30,516 bases of DNA from SAT2750 sp963581185. Lineage in GTDB: Bacteria > Planctomycetota > Planctomycetia > Pirellulales > Pirellulaceae. Of this stretch, positions 14,530-23,345 are shown in pieces (the first letter of the stretch is position 1; every line of letters begins with the position of its first letter). The position numbers were made by a program, and so were the translations under genes. The DNA lies in the NCBI GenBank assembly GCA_963581185.1, contig CAUZOB010000038.1, positions 1 through 30,516 on the forward strand. Reading direction: 5' to 3'. The notes beneath the pieces were generated by a model. That model made no database searches, was not told where the DNA came from, and saw only the letters and a program-made list of their open reading frames with translations.

Positions 14530-15477
14530 TTGGCGACTGAACAAGAGCATATCGATCTCTCGGTCCAGCTGGGCCGACTGCACCTCCCTAATCCGATCCT
14601 GGTGGCATCGGGGACATTTGGTTATGCCCGGGAGATGGAGAAGATAGTCCCACTGGACCAGCTTGGCGGCATCGTCCCCAAGACGATTACAGTGGAAGCA
14701 CGGATCGGCAATGATCCCTGGCGAACCGTGGAGACCAGCTGTGGCCTGCTCAACTCCATCGGACTGGATAATGACGGCCTGGCTGCCTTCATCGCTCACC
14801 ATCTACCCTACCTGGCTGAGCTGGCAGCTCCCTTGATTGTGAGCATCGCAGGTCGCACCGAGGAGGAGTTCATTTCCATGGCCCAGCAACTTGCTGATGC
14901 CGGCGGCGTGGACGCACTCGAGTTGAATATCTCCTGCCCGAATGTTTCTGGTGGAGTTGATTTTGGCACCGACCCGCTCCGTTGCGCCGCGGTGGTGGGT
15001 GGCGTCCGTGCAGCCTGCCAGTTGCCCGTGCTGGCGAAACTGACACCGAATGTGACAGACATCACGTTGATCGCCCGGGCTGCTGCCGAGGCGGGAGCAG
15101 ATGGCCTCTGCCTGATCAACACGCTGCTCGGCATGGCCGTGGACTGGCGAGCCCGCCGGCCAATGCTTGGAAACGACATGGGAGGCCTGAGCGGACCGGC
15201 GATCAAGCCTGTGGCCTTACGTTGCGTGTACCAGGTGGCTCAAGCGGTCGACATACCGCTGATCGGCATCGGCGGTATTGCCAACATTGATGACGTGATG
15301 CAGTTCCTTGTGGCCGGTGCAACTGCGGTCCAGATTGGCACAGCGAATTATTATGATCCCACGGTCAGTACACGTCTCGTCGACAAATTACCTGGGGCAC
15401 TCCGTGAGGCCAACGTCGGCAGCCTGGCTGAATTGACCGGTACGATCACATCCAACCGGAAAAATGTGCCAGGTTGA
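14530..15477 (+). CDS. pyrD: Dihydroorotate dehydrogenase, class 1B-like
   Basis: PyrD oxidises dihydroorotate to orotate in pyrimidine synthesis. The sequence is class 1 (cytosolic): the active-site base is a cysteine, C136 in LNISCPNVSGG, instead of the class 2 serine. IDLSVQLGRLHLPNPILVASGTFGYA is the usual N terminus, ETSCGLLNSIGLDN binds substrate, and GIGGIANIDDVMQFLVAGATAVQIGTA is the FMN phosphate site. The subtype with NAD+ and a PyrK partner (class 1B) is favoured, but pyrK is not in the window. The start is unclear: no ATG occurs near the family's N terminus. TTG at 14530 gives a normal 315 residues, while the frame extends to a GTG at 14443 for 344. TrpS follows after 65 bp. Confidence 0.93.
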   Translation: MATEQEHIDLSVQLGRLHLPNPILVASGTFGYAREMEKIVPLDQLGGIVPKTITVEARIGNDPWRTVETSCGLLNSIGLDNDGLAAFIAHHLPYLAELAAPLIVSIAGRTEEEFISMAQQLADAGGVDALELNISCPNVSGGVDFGTDPLRCAAVVGGVRAACQLPVLAKLTPNVTDITLIARAAAEAGADGLCLINTLLGMAVDWRARRPMLGNDMGGLSGPAIKPVALRCVYQVAQAVDIPLIGIGGIANIDDVMQFLVAGATAVQIGTANYYDPTVSTRLVDKLPGALREANVGSLAELTGTITSNRKNVPG

Positions 15478-15542
15478 GGCCATCCCTTAACATCAAGGAC
15501 ACGGTTCGAACACCGAGTTCCAGGATACGAGAGTAGATCATC

Positions 15543-16505
15543 ATGCGGGTTTTATCTGGCATACAGCCGACAGGCCGTTTCCACTGGGGAAATTACTTTG
15601 GGGCTATCCAACAGTACATTGCCTTGCAGGACGAGGACGAGGCATACTATTTCATCGCCAACCTACACGCTCTAACGACGATCCGTGATCACGAGCAATT
15701 ACGTCAGAACACCTGGGAGGCCGCCCTCGACTTACTCGCCCTGGGACTCGATCCAGAGCGGGCAACGCTGTTTATCCAGTCAGAAGTTCCCCAGGTATCG
15801 GAACTGACGTGGTTGTTGATGACGGGAGCTCCGCTGGGGTTGCTGGAGCGCTGCCACGCCTACAAGGAAAAGAAGGACAAGGGCCTGACCGCGGATGTCG
15901 GCCTGTTCACCTACCCAGTGCTGATGGCAGCTGACATCCTGGCGTACGATTCCAACATTGTTCCGGTGGGAGCGGACCAGGTACAGCACATCGAGGTTTG
16001 CCGCGACCTGGCCCGCAGTTTCAACCATCACTTCGGTGATGTGTTTGTGATGCCTGAGGCGAAAGTGCTGGAATCATCGGCTCGCGTGCCTGGTACGGAC
16101 GGGGAGAAGATGTCCAAGAGTTACGACAATACGATCGAGGTCTTTGAAGATCCGCAGCGACAGCGCAAGCAGATCATGCGTATTGCGACCGACTCCCGGC
16201 CGATGGAGGATGCCAAGGATCCCGAGACCGATCACCTCTACATGCTGTTTAGCTTGTTTGGCAACGATGCGGACAGCGAGGCAATGGCCGATATGTATCG
16301 CCGTGGTGGTTTCGGCTACGGCGAGGTCAAGAAGCAGCTGGCGGATGCGGCCGAGTTGTTTTTTGCTACTGCCCGTCAGCGTCGGTCGGAATTGGAAAAT
16401 GACCGGGACTATGTGCGGGGCGTCCTTGACGAGGGGGCCCAGAAGGCTCGCAGCAAGGCAGCGGAAGTTCTGGCGCGCGTGCAGACAGCCTGCGGGGTGG
16501 GATAA
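15543..16505 (+). CDS. trpS: Tryptophanyl-tRNA synthetase
   Basis: TrpRS charges tRNA-Trp with tryptophan. The 320-residue product is of normal length for the bacterial type. The class I signature HIGH appears as FHWGN at residues 13-17 within PTGRFHWGNYFGA, and the KMSKS loop is exact at residues 189-193 (DGEKMSKSYDN). Other conserved parts are the tryptophan-pocket region TYPVLMAADILAYD and the VPVGADQVQHIE helix. The stop TAA shares its last base with the ATG of acpS (TAATG), so the two are translated from one message. It lies 65 bp after pyrD in the same orientation. Confidence 0.97.
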   Translation: MRVLSGIQPTGRFHWGNYFGAIQQYIALQDEDEAYYFIANLHALTTIRDHEQLRQNTWEAALDLLALGLDPERATLFIQSEVPQVSELTWLLMTGAPLGLLERCHAYKEKKDKGLTADVGLFTYPVLMAADILAYDSNIVPVGADQVQHIEVCRDLARSFNHHFGDVFVMPEAKVLESSARVPGTDGEKMSKSYDNTIEVFEDPQRQRKQIMRIATDSRPMEDAKDPETDHLYMLFSLFGNDADSEAMADMYRRGGFGYGEVKKQLADAAELFFATARQRRSELENDRDYVRGVLDEGAQKARSKAAEVLARVQTACGVG

Positions 16506-16903
16506 TGGACATCATTGGCATTGGGACAGACATTGTTGAGTGCCTGCGGATCGCCAAGATGATTGAGCGTCATGGCGAGCTCTTCCTGGGGCGTGTGTTC
16601 ACATCGCAGGAAATCGAGTATTGCAGCTCTCGCAAGGCCGCCACACAGCATTACGCGGGCCGTTGGGCTGCCAAGGAGTCGGTCCTCAAGGCCATGGGAA
16701 CTGGCTGGTCACGCGGGATCCGCTGGAAAGATATCGAGGTGAAGGTCGAATCCTCCGGAAAACCGACCGTCCGAATCGAGGGTGTCGCCTGGGAAATCTG
16801 CCAGCAGGTGGGAATCGAGCGAGTCCTGTTGAGCATCTCGCATTGCCGCAGTCACGCCACAGCCTATGCAGTCGCCGTATCGGATGACGAGCTGGGCGGG
16901 TGA
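16505..16903 (+). CDS. acpS: Holo-[acyl-carrier-protein] synthase
   Basis: AcpS transfers 4'-phosphopantetheine from coenzyme A to acyl carrier protein. The 132-residue product has the two magnesium-binding motifs: GIGTDIVE with D9, and RWAAKESVLKAMGTGW with E58, matching the classic Asp8/Glu58 pair of this family. The length is typical. It starts inside the trpS stop codon. Its 3' end overlaps the 3' end of topA on the opposite strand by 40 bp, so the last 13 codons of acpS are antisense to the last codons of topA. Confidence 0.95.
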   Translation: MDIIGIGTDIVECLRIAKMIERHGELFLGRVFTSQEIEYCSSRKAATQHYAGRWAAKESVLKAMGTGWSRGIRWKDIEVKVESSGKPTVRIEGVAWEICQQVGIERVLLSISHCRSHATAYAVAVSDDELGG

Positions 16904-19659
16904 TGCTCCGCCAGTTCCTGTTCCATCTCTTGAGGTTCGAAGCCTGTTTCGATAACGGTACCGTCGACGGTCGTCACGACAGGTGGCGGATGCAGTCGTT
17001 CGTGTTCAGCCAGCTTGGCTTCCCATTCTGCTCGTTCATCATCCTCCATCCCTTTCCAGGCACCTCGTCCTCGGCAGCGTGGGTATTTTGAGCATCCCAG
17101 CCAGGGTCCTCGTTTGCCGTTTCGCAGGTACAGCGGCGCTTCGCACTTTGAGCAGGCTAGATCGGTTTCCAGCGGCGGCACCTTGGGGGGGGAGACCTTG
17201 CCTTGTTTGTCGAGATTGACCACGCCGTCACATGCAGGGTACTTGGCACAGGCCAGGAAGGGGCCATAGCGACCGGTCTTCTTGATCAACGGCTCTTGGC
17301 AAGTGGGACAGGCAACATTGGTCACGATGGGTTGAATTGGTCGCCCCTCGTGATCGATCGGCGCGGCGTAGCGGCAGGACTTGGGCATTGCTTCCGCGAT
17401 CGTTTTGACCTGTTCCTTATTCGGTGCGCTGAGCTTGGACCAGTTCACCTTGTGCTCACACTCAGGGCAGGTCAGGAAGGGACGTGACCGTTCCGTCTTG
17501 CCCTTGTTAACAACCATCTCGCTCTTTTTGCACTCCGGGCAACCGATATCGCTGGCTTCTGGCGGGACCCGAAAACCTGTACAGCTGAGGAAGCGACCGT
17601 TACGGCCAAAACGATACTCGGTGCGCTTTCCGCAGTCGGGGCAGTTGTAGTCCTCGGGCGCCAACTCGGTTTCCGCCTTGGCATGCGACATGTTCTCGTG
17701 GGCGTTGGACAGCTCCTTGTGAAAGGGACCGTAGAAGGAACCGAGAAAGTCGACCCACTCAACATTTCCTTCCTCGATCGCATCCAGCTGTTCTTCCATC
17801 CAGCGGGTGTAGCCCAGGTCCATTATTCCCGGGAAGCCCTCGATCAGCTTGTTGGTGACAACCTCACCGAGATCTGTGGCGTGGAAACGGTTACCCCGTT
17901 TCTCAACATATTCCCGATCCTGGATCACCTTGATGATCGACGCATAGGTACTTGGTCGGCCGATGCCTTCTTCTTCCAGCTTCTTGACCAGCGAACCCTC
18001 GTTATAGCGAGCGGAAGGTGCGGAAAACTTTTGCCGAGTGTCGATAGAGAAGGGAGCTGTCTGTTGTTGGTCCTTGAGTGCCGGCAACGTCTGTTCGTCG
18101 CTGGCCGTGGGAACTCCACTGGCCCGGTAAAAACCGTCGAACACCAGCACTCGACCGGTTGCCTTGAGTACGGCGCCGGTTTGTTTGTCGCTGCGTTCGA
18201 GCAACACGGTTGTGGCGTCCCACTGCGACTCGGTCATCTGGCAGGCGACGTAGCGATTCCAGATCAGCCGGTAGAGCTTGAGTTGCTCTTCATCAAGTGT
18301 CGAGGCAAGCTGGTCTGGCGTGCGGCGAACGTCGGTCGGCCGAATGGCCTCATGCGCCTCCTGGGCATTCCGATTTGTGGAACCATAGAACTTCGCTTCG
18401 TCCGGCAGGTACTTGTCGCCGAATTGTTCAGCAATCATGTCACGCACATGGCCAATCGCTTCAGCCGCAATAAAGGTGGAATCGGTACGCATGTAGGTAA
18501 TCAAGCCAACCTGGCCTTCGCCCGGCACGTTGACTCCCTCGTACAATCCCTGGGCAACACGCATCGTGCGGCTGGCAGTGAAACCCATCACATTGGATGC
18601 AGTCATCTGCATGGTGCTGGTAATGAACGGTGCGAAGGGACGTGACGTTGTCCGTTTCGTCTCCATCGACTGGACCATGTACCTGGCAGCGGAATCCAGC
18701 TGTCCGATCACCGTCTTGGGATACTGGGCCGGCCCCTTGCCGTCGGGATCCTCGATGGTCTCCACAGCCACGTCGGTTAGACCAACCGCTTCGGCCACAG
18801 CCTGTACCTGGGCCGAGAGATCCTCGGGGGCATCCTGGGAGCACTCCAGCTTGAAGCGACTTCCTGCCATCTCCACCAGTTCGGTACGTAAGCCGGCATG
18901 TTCTGCCAGCCAGGCGTTCTGTTTCTTTTGTGTGGGTGGCTTACCCTTGTCATCCAACTCGGCCATGAAATCTGGCCAGCTCGCTGCCAGCCCAGCAGCG
19001 CCGGCGGGGTCGAGTGCCAAGCGGACGATGACAGACCATGACTCATCGGGAATATGGGCACGGATTTCTGTTTCACGTTCGACAACCAGCCGAACCGCCA
19101 CGCTCTGCACGCGGCCAGCACTCAGCCCACCGGCAACTTTCTTCCATAACAGCGGCGACACCTGGTAACCGACAATACGGTCCAGGATTCGGCGAGCCTG
19201 CTGGGCATTCACCTTGGCCATGTCGATATCGCGAGGCTGTTCAAAGGCCTGCGTGATGGCAGACTTTGTGATCGCATTGAAGACGACTCGCTTGCGTCGT
19301 TCTGGCTCCAGTTCCAGGGCGGTTGCCAGCAACCAGGCAATGGCCTCGCCCTCGCGGTCGAGGTCGGTCGCCAGCCAGACATCCTTGGCATCACGTGCCA
19401 CCTTCTTGAGTTTGGAGAGCGTCTTCTGCTTGCTCTGGATTACTTCGTAGGACGGCTTGAAACCGTTTTCCAGATCGATGCCCGGTACCGGCGCCTTGAC
19501 ACCCTTGGGATTTCTCTTGGGAAGGTCCAAAACATGGCCAACACTTGCTTCCACAACGAAACCCGGGCCCAGGAAGCGGGAAATTGTCCGCACTTTAGCC
19601 GGTGATTCAACAATCACCAGTGACGGACCTTCTGGGTTCTTGGACTTTTTCTTCGCCAT
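16864..19659 (-). CDS. topA: DNA topoisomerase I (type IA)
   Basis: TopA relaxes negatively supercoiled DNA. From the ATG at 19659 the protein has 931 residues. The TOPRIM domain begins LVIVESPAKVRTISRFLG with the catalytic glutamate at residue 18 and continues with DLDREGEAIAW (about 99-109). The DNA-cleaving tyrosine is at residue 389 in GLITYMRTDST. RYNEGSLVKKLEEEGIGRPSTYA is the conserved second half of the active region. From about residue 673 several zinc ribbons follow (CPDCGKRTEYRFGRNGRFLSC, CPECKK/CPECEH, CPTCQEPL, CSKCEAPL), as in many bacterial TopA proteins. The 20-residue tail is Ser/His/Pro-rich. It overlaps acpS at the 3' end by 40 bp and is divergent from the PpiD-like gene across a 332-bp gap. 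ATT at 19665 is an unlikely alternative start. Confidence 0.97.
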   Translation of the reverse strand: MAKKKSKNPEGPSLVIVESPAKVRTISRFLGPGFVVEASVGHVLDLPKRNPKGVKAPVPGIDLENGFKPSYEVIQSKQKTLSKLKKVARDAKDVWLATDLDREGEAIAWLLATALELEPERRKRVVFNAITKSAITQAFEQPRDIDMAKVNAQQARRILDRIVGYQVSPLLWKKVAGGLSAGRVQSVAVRLVVERETEIRAHIPDESWSVIVRLALDPAGAAGLAASWPDFMAELDDKGKPPTQKKQNAWLAEHAGLRTELVEMAGSRFKLECSQDAPEDLSAQVQAVAEAVGLTDVAVETIEDPDGKGPAQYPKTVIGQLDSAARYMVQSMETKRTTSRPFAPFITSTMQMTASNVMGFTASRTMRVAQGLYEGVNVPGEGQVGLITYMRTDSTFIAAEAIGHVRDMIAEQFGDKYLPDEAKFYGSTNRNAQEAHEAIRPTDVRRTPDQLASTLDEEQLKLYRLIWNRYVACQMTESQWDATTVLLERSDKQTGAVLKATGRVLVFDGFYRASGVPTASDEQTLPALKDQQQTAPFSIDTRQKFSAPSARYNEGSLVKKLEEEGIGRPSTYASIIKVIQDREYVEKRGNRFHATDLGEVVTNKLIEGFPGIMDLGYTRWMEEQLDAIEEGNVEWVDFLGSFYGPFHKELSNAHENMSHAKAETELAPEDYNCPDCGKRTEYRFGRNGRFLSCTGFRVPPEASDIGCPECKKSEMVVNKGKTERSRPFLTCPECEHKVNWSKLSAPNKEQVKTIAEAMPKSCRYAAPIDHEGRPIQPIVTNVACPTCQEPLIKKTGRYGPFLACAKYPACDGVVNLDKQGKVSPPKVPPLETDLACSKCEAPLYLRNGKRGPWLGCSKYPRCRGRGAWKGMEDDERAEWEAKLAEHERLHPPPVVTTVDGTVIETGFEPQEMEQELAEHHPPSSSSDTATA

Positions 19660-19991
19660 CTTCAATGACTCTTCAAATCACGATGCACTCTGATCTAGAA
19701 CGGAAAACACAGCAAAATCAGCAGAAACAGTGGTTCAGAGCAGCCGATGTGTTACCAGGCTGCCCGACATATTTCAGTTGTTCGGCAAAACAGCGCGTCT
19801 ACATTTATGGTTTCATCGGCTGTTCCTACTGTTCCTCACCCCCTTTGGGATTGTATTTGAGCGAACCACACCTAAGAATGAGTTGCTTAATTCGGGGCAC
19901 ACGCCCCACATAGAGGAAAACAACTAATACGAGACAGCAGCACCTGTCAAGCGGTTTCTTGACAGTTGACTGCCAGCAGGAAGTAAGGGAA
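19660..19991. other. Divergent intergenic region between topA and the PpiD-like gene
   Basis: This 332-bp stretch should hold promoters for both flanking genes. A short plus-strand frame (19730-19927) exists but has no recognisable composition or ribosome site, so I do not call it a gene. A small GC-rich hairpin (GGGGC-ACAC-GCCCC, about 19893-19906) has no T-run after it. An inverted repeat close to the PpiD-like gene is listed separately. I could not assign a convincing -10/-35 pair on either strand. Confidence 0.5.
19944..19965. promoter_or_regulatory. Inverted repeat upstream of the PpiD-like gene
   Basis: CTGTCAA (19944-19950) and TTGACAG (19959-19965) are perfect inverted 7-bp arms around an 8-bp spacer, ending 26 bp before the ATG at 19992. 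Each arm contains a consensus -35 hexamer TTGACA, one pointing each way, so it may be divergent -35 elements, a repressor site, or an mRNA hairpin. The plus-strand TTGACA is too near the ATG to serve that gene with a normal spacer. No -10 pairs well with either. Confidence 0.3.
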
Positions 19992-22424
19992 ATGGAAAAT
20001 CAGCAGGGACAAGCACGTTCGCGAAGGCGACGTCGCAGGGGAATTTTTCAGTGGGTGCGAGACAATCAGAAGACCGTTTTCGTGGCCATGACCGTGATCT
20101 GCATGGGTGCTTTTGTGGTCGGCCCAGCACTGCAGGAATTTCTCGACAGTACCGGCGGGATCGAAGGTCGAACGGAGTTGGTCAAATGGGATGGCGGACG
20201 AATGACCAAATCCCAGCTCGACAAAATGAGCTCTGCCAGTTCACAGGTGAGAACCTTTCTCAACTCGCTCGTGCAACGGACGACCGCCAAGAACGGCCGT
20301 CCATCGGATCCCTTCCATATCCTCAGCCGCCAACCCCCTTCTTTTCGTGAGCTGGTCGAAACGCGACTGCTCGCTGAGTTGGCTGAGGAACACGGGATCG
20401 AGGTCAGTGAGGAGGTCATCCGTGATTACCTTACTACCGTCACCGACCATCGGCTGACGAACGATGAAGTAAGAACAGCCATGAAGGAATCGGTAGATAC
20501 CGGATTCTCACAGCAAGAACTATTTGATCACCTGCGGATTGAAATCCTCGCCGACCGAATGCGGGGCTTTATCGCTGGCCAGTTTTCTGGGATCCCCACA
20601 CCCGCCGATGCCTGGAAGCACCATAACAGGATCAACCGGCGCATCATCGCCGAGATGCTGCCGATCCCGGCCGAGCAGTTTGTCGAGACAGTGGGCAGCC
20701 CAAAAGAAAGTGACCTGCAGAGTTTTTATGAAGAGTACAAGGACAACCTGCACGATAAACGCAGTCCGATTCCGGGATATGTCACACCCCACAAGATGAC
20801 TTTCCAATTTGCCAAAGTCAGTCTGGACGATTTCCAGAACGAAGAGATCGAGCGGTTAAAGCCCGATGTTACCGATAAGGAAATCCAGGAGTACTACGAC
20901 ACCAATCACGAAAACTACAAGAAGCCGCCATCGCTTGATGACATCGATGAAGAGGCAGGCACCGACGACCAGCCGGAAGGCGACGATCCCGACGCTGACG
21001 AGAAGCCTGCAGAAGAGGCCCCCGAAGGCGACGACCCTGACGCTGACGAGAAGCCTGCAGAAGAGGCCCCCGAAGGCGACGACCCTGACGCTGACGAGAA
21101 GCCTGCAGAAGAGGCCCCCGAAGGCGACGACCCTGACGCTGACGAGAAGCCTGCAGAAGAGGCCCCCGAAGGCGACGACCCCGACGCTGACGAGAAGCCT
21201 GCAGAAGAGGCCCCCGAAGGTGATGGCGAGCCTGAAGGTGAAGATGGGGCGGAGGACGGCGACGCGACCGTCCCGGCTGAAGAGGAGCCAGTGGTCGAAT
21301 ACTACACGTTGGAAGAGAAGCGTGAGGAGATCATTGAAGCTGTTGCCCGGTCCAAGGCAGCGGACACGGCACGGAAGAACATGTTCGATACGATTGATGC
21401 CTTCGAAGAGGCGATGCGAGATTACGAACTGCGATACGATCCACGGAAACTGGAAGGTGCTCAAGCAGGAGCTGACGCCAACGACAACTCGCTGACAGCT
21501 ATCGAAATGCGATCGCAGGCGGACCTTTCCAGGCTGTTTGAGGAGCAGGGAAAGCCAAAACACTTGCAGATCGGAACGACGGGCGAGATTTCCTTCGACG
21601 AGATGGACCTGGTGATCCAGGCCATGACAGAAATGAAGGAGGAGCCGGAAGAAGGGTCGGAGCCAGCCTGGCACGAATTAGCCAGGTCTGTCGTCTTTGA
21701 TTTCACTGGCGGCCAGTTCCGCCAGGACTATGTCTTCCGGCGACTGGCTTTTTCCGGCACGGAAATCTTCCAGGTGGAGTCGCTCTCTCTACCAGCTCCT
21801 CAATTCGCCAACACGATTTTCCTCTACTGGCGGACCGACGTTGTCGACCCCAAGCAACAGAGCTTGGACGACATCCGCCAACAGGTCCGGGACGATTGGG
21901 TCAGGCTCAAGTCGGCCGAGCAACTTGAGAAGCGGGCTACGGAGCTGGCCACGCTGGCGGATGCCAAGGGTGCTGTTCCACTTGCTGAAACTCTTGCCGA
22001 AGAAGCCGACTGCGACGTGGAACAGATTTTCGAAACGATGCCCTTCAGTTTCCTGACAGGCGGCATGACCCCGATGGGTGGTGGCGGGGGCAACCAGTTT
22101 AACCTCGGTTCAATCATGAGCACCGAAGGAGTGCCGGTAAAATATGTGACCGGCGAGTTCATGCAAAAGATCTTTGAGCGTCCGGTTGGCGGAGTGGCAG
22201 CTGTTATTGACAGCCAGCGCCAGACGGCTTACCTGGTCCGTGTTTCCAGTGATGTTGTGCCAGAGAACATCCGCCGCGAGAACTTTGTCTATGGCAACCA
22301 GCAGGGAATCGACCCGTCCTTGATGCAGCTCACGCAGCAGGACCAGATGGGTCAGTACCAGCGCTGGTTACAGCAGCTGCATATCGACAAGGGAGTGGAG
22401 TGGGCGGTCAATCCGGACCAGTAG
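19992..22424 (+). CDS. Membrane-anchored PpiD/SurA-like protein with acidic tandem repeats
   Basis: The 810-residue product has an Arg-rich N terminus (RSRRRRRR), one transmembrane helix at about residues 28-45, and a long extracytoplasmic part. Residues about 55-290 resemble the SurA_N/PpiD chaperone region (ELVETRLLAELAEEHGIEVSEEVIRDYL, then DLQSFYEEYKDNL and VTDKEIQEYYDTNHENYKKPP). I cannot find a clean parvulin PPIase domain, so it may act only as a chaperone for exported proteins. Residues 329-408 are five copies of EGDDPDADEKPAEEAP. The C-terminal half is alpha-helical and charged, with a Gly/Met-rich stretch (TGGMTPMGGGGGNQF) at about 686-700. The ATG at 19992 is chosen because it directly precedes the basic segment; a TTG at 19959 would add 11 residues. 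It ends 2 bp from the nfo stop on the other strand. Confidence 0.8.
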   Translation: MENQQGQARSRRRRRRGIFQWVRDNQKTVFVAMTVICMGAFVVGPALQEFLDSTGGIEGRTELVKWDGGRMTKSQLDKMSSASSQVRTFLNSLVQRTTAKNGRPSDPFHILSRQPPSFRELVETRLLAELAEEHGIEVSEEVIRDYLTTVTDHRLTNDEVRTAMKESVDTGFSQQELFDHLRIEILADRMRGFIAGQFSGIPTPADAWKHHNRINRRIIAEMLPIPAEQFVETVGSPKESDLQSFYEEYKDNLHDKRSPIPGYVTPHKMTFQFAKVSLDDFQNEEIERLKPDVTDKEIQEYYDTNHENYKKPPSLDDIDEEAGTDDQPEGDDPDADEKPAEEAPEGDDPDADEKPAEEAPEGDDPDADEKPAEEAPEGDDPDADEKPAEEAPEGDDPDADEKPAEEAPEGDGEPEGEDGAEDGDATVPAEEEPVVEYYTLEEKREEIIEAVARSKAADTARKNMFDTIDAFEEAMRDYELRYDPRKLEGAQAGADANDNSLTAIEMRSQADLSRLFEEQGKPKHLQIGTTGEISFDEMDLVIQAMTEMKEEPEEGSEPAWHELARSVVFDFTGGQFRQDYVFRRLAFSGTEIFQVESLSLPAPQFANTIFLYWRTDVVDPKQQSLDDIRQQVRDDWVRLKSAEQLEKRATELATLADAKGAVPLAETLAEEADCDVEQIFETMPFSFLTGGMTPMGGGGGNQFNLGSIMSTEGVPVKYVTGEFMQKIFERPVGGVAAVIDSQRQTAYLVRVSSDVVPENIRRENFVYGNQQGIDPSLMQLTQQDQMGQYQRWLQQLHIDKGVEWAVNPDQ
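20976..21215 (+). repeat. Five tandem copies of a 48-bp coding repeat
   Basis: The unit encodes EGDDPDADEKPAEEAP (16 residues) and is repeated five times without interruption. The DNA copies are nearly identical: they differ only at the third bases of the GAT/GAC and CCC/CCT codons in the DDP part, and copies 2 to 4 are the same. A degenerate continuation (EGDGEPEGEDG) follows. Near-identity at silent positions points to recent copying by slippage or unequal recombination. Because the unit is a multiple of 3, copy number can change without frameshift. Confidence 0.97.
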
Positions 22425-22426
22425 GT

Positions 22427-23296
22427 CTACTCGACCAGGTCCCGCAGCGTCTGCAGGTTGATTTTATCCCAGGGACGTCGGCGATATGTCCCCTTGGGAG
22501 TTTCCAGGTACATTGGCACCTGCTTGAATCGCTTGTCGTTGACGAGGTGGCGAAAGGGCTCCAGTCCCATGCAGCCATGACCGACGTTGTCATGGCGATC
22601 AACCCGGCTGCCCAGCTCGCGTTTGCTGTCGTTGATATGAATTGCCTTGAGTTTGTCGGTGCCGATACAGTTCTGGAAGCTGCGCCACATGGCCTGGTAC
22701 TGCCGCCGAGTTTCCATGGCATAGCCAGCCGCGAATACATGGCAGGTATCGAGGCAGATCCCAATTGAGTCGGGATATTTCGTTGCATCGAGCATGGCAC
22801 CAAGTTGTTCGAATTGCCAACCGAGGTTGGTCCCCTGTCCGGCGGTTGTCTCCAGTAGGCACTGGGCCGAGAGGGATTTCGCTTGCCGATGGACTTCATC
22901 GAGGGCTTTACCGATTCGGCGGATACCCTGCTGCTCGGAGCTTGTGGTAAACGAGCCGGGGTGGACGACCACATGGGGGATACCAAGCTGGGAGGCACGA
23001 TCCAGCTCAATCACCATGGCATCAATCGACTTTTTCCAGAGCTCACTGACCGGGCTGGCCAGGTTAATCAGGTAGGAGGCGTGCGAGAGGCAGTGTTTGA
23101 TGTTGAGCGTGCTGCGGGCCTGCTGGAACAACTCAACATCATCCTGGCTGATTGGCTTTGCCCGCCACTGGTTATTGTTCTTGGTGAACAGCTGAACACA
23201 GTCACAACCGTGCTGACTGGCGGCTTCCACGGCACGGTAATACCCACCCGCCATCGACATGTGGGCACCAAGAATGGGGAGCAGCTGAGGGGTCAT
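22427..23296 (-). CDS. nfo: Endonuclease IV (AP endonuclease)
   Basis: Nfo cuts the DNA backbone 5' to abasic sites and at some oxidised ends. From the ATG at 23296 the protein has 289 residues (E. coli 285). The trinuclear metal site is complete by position: H72, H112 (VVVHPG), E149 (CLLETTAG), D183 and H186 (CLDTCH), H220 (AIHIND), D233 and H235 (RVDRHDN), and E265 (YLETP). It begins ILGAHMSMAGGYYRAVEAA as the family does; a GTG at 23329 would add 11 residues. It is the last gene of the minus-strand run starting at the metal-uptake genes, 49 bp after the preceding gene, so its expression may follow metal status. Confidence 0.95.
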   Translation of the reverse strand: MTPQLLPILGAHMSMAGGYYRAVEAASQHGCDCVQLFTKNNNQWRAKPISQDDVELFQQARSTLNIKHCLSHASYLINLASPVSELWKKSIDAMVIELDRASQLGIPHVVVHPGSFTTSSEQQGIRRIGKALDEVHRQAKSLSAQCLLETTAGQGTNLGWQFEQLGAMLDATKYPDSIGICLDTCHVFAAGYAMETRRQYQAMWRSFQNCIGTDKLKAIHINDSKRELGSRVDRHDNVGHGCMGLEPFRHLVNDKRFKQVPMYLETPKGTYRRRPWDKINLQTLRDLVE

Positions 23297-23345
23297 GATG
23301 TCGACGGTTGTGGTGCCAGGCTTGTCCACGCACGATGATCAGTGA

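Noticed and set aside
19730..19927. 65-codon frame between topA and the PpiD-like gene
   Set aside because: No ribosome site, no typical composition and no recognisable motif; it is kept as intergenic.
20976..21215. Possible CRISPR array
   Set aside because: The 48-bp units are contiguous with no unique spacers and are in frame with a protein-coding gene.
20866..21495. Plus-strand frame of 209 codons rich in Lys, Thr and Arg
   Set aside because: It is the +1 shadow of the acidic repeat in the PpiD-like gene.
20856..21674. Long minus-strand frame (272 codons) across the repeat region
   Set aside because: It is a by-product of the repeated plus-strand codons; the translated product is a low-complexity mirror of the 48-bp repeat and has no family or ribosome site.
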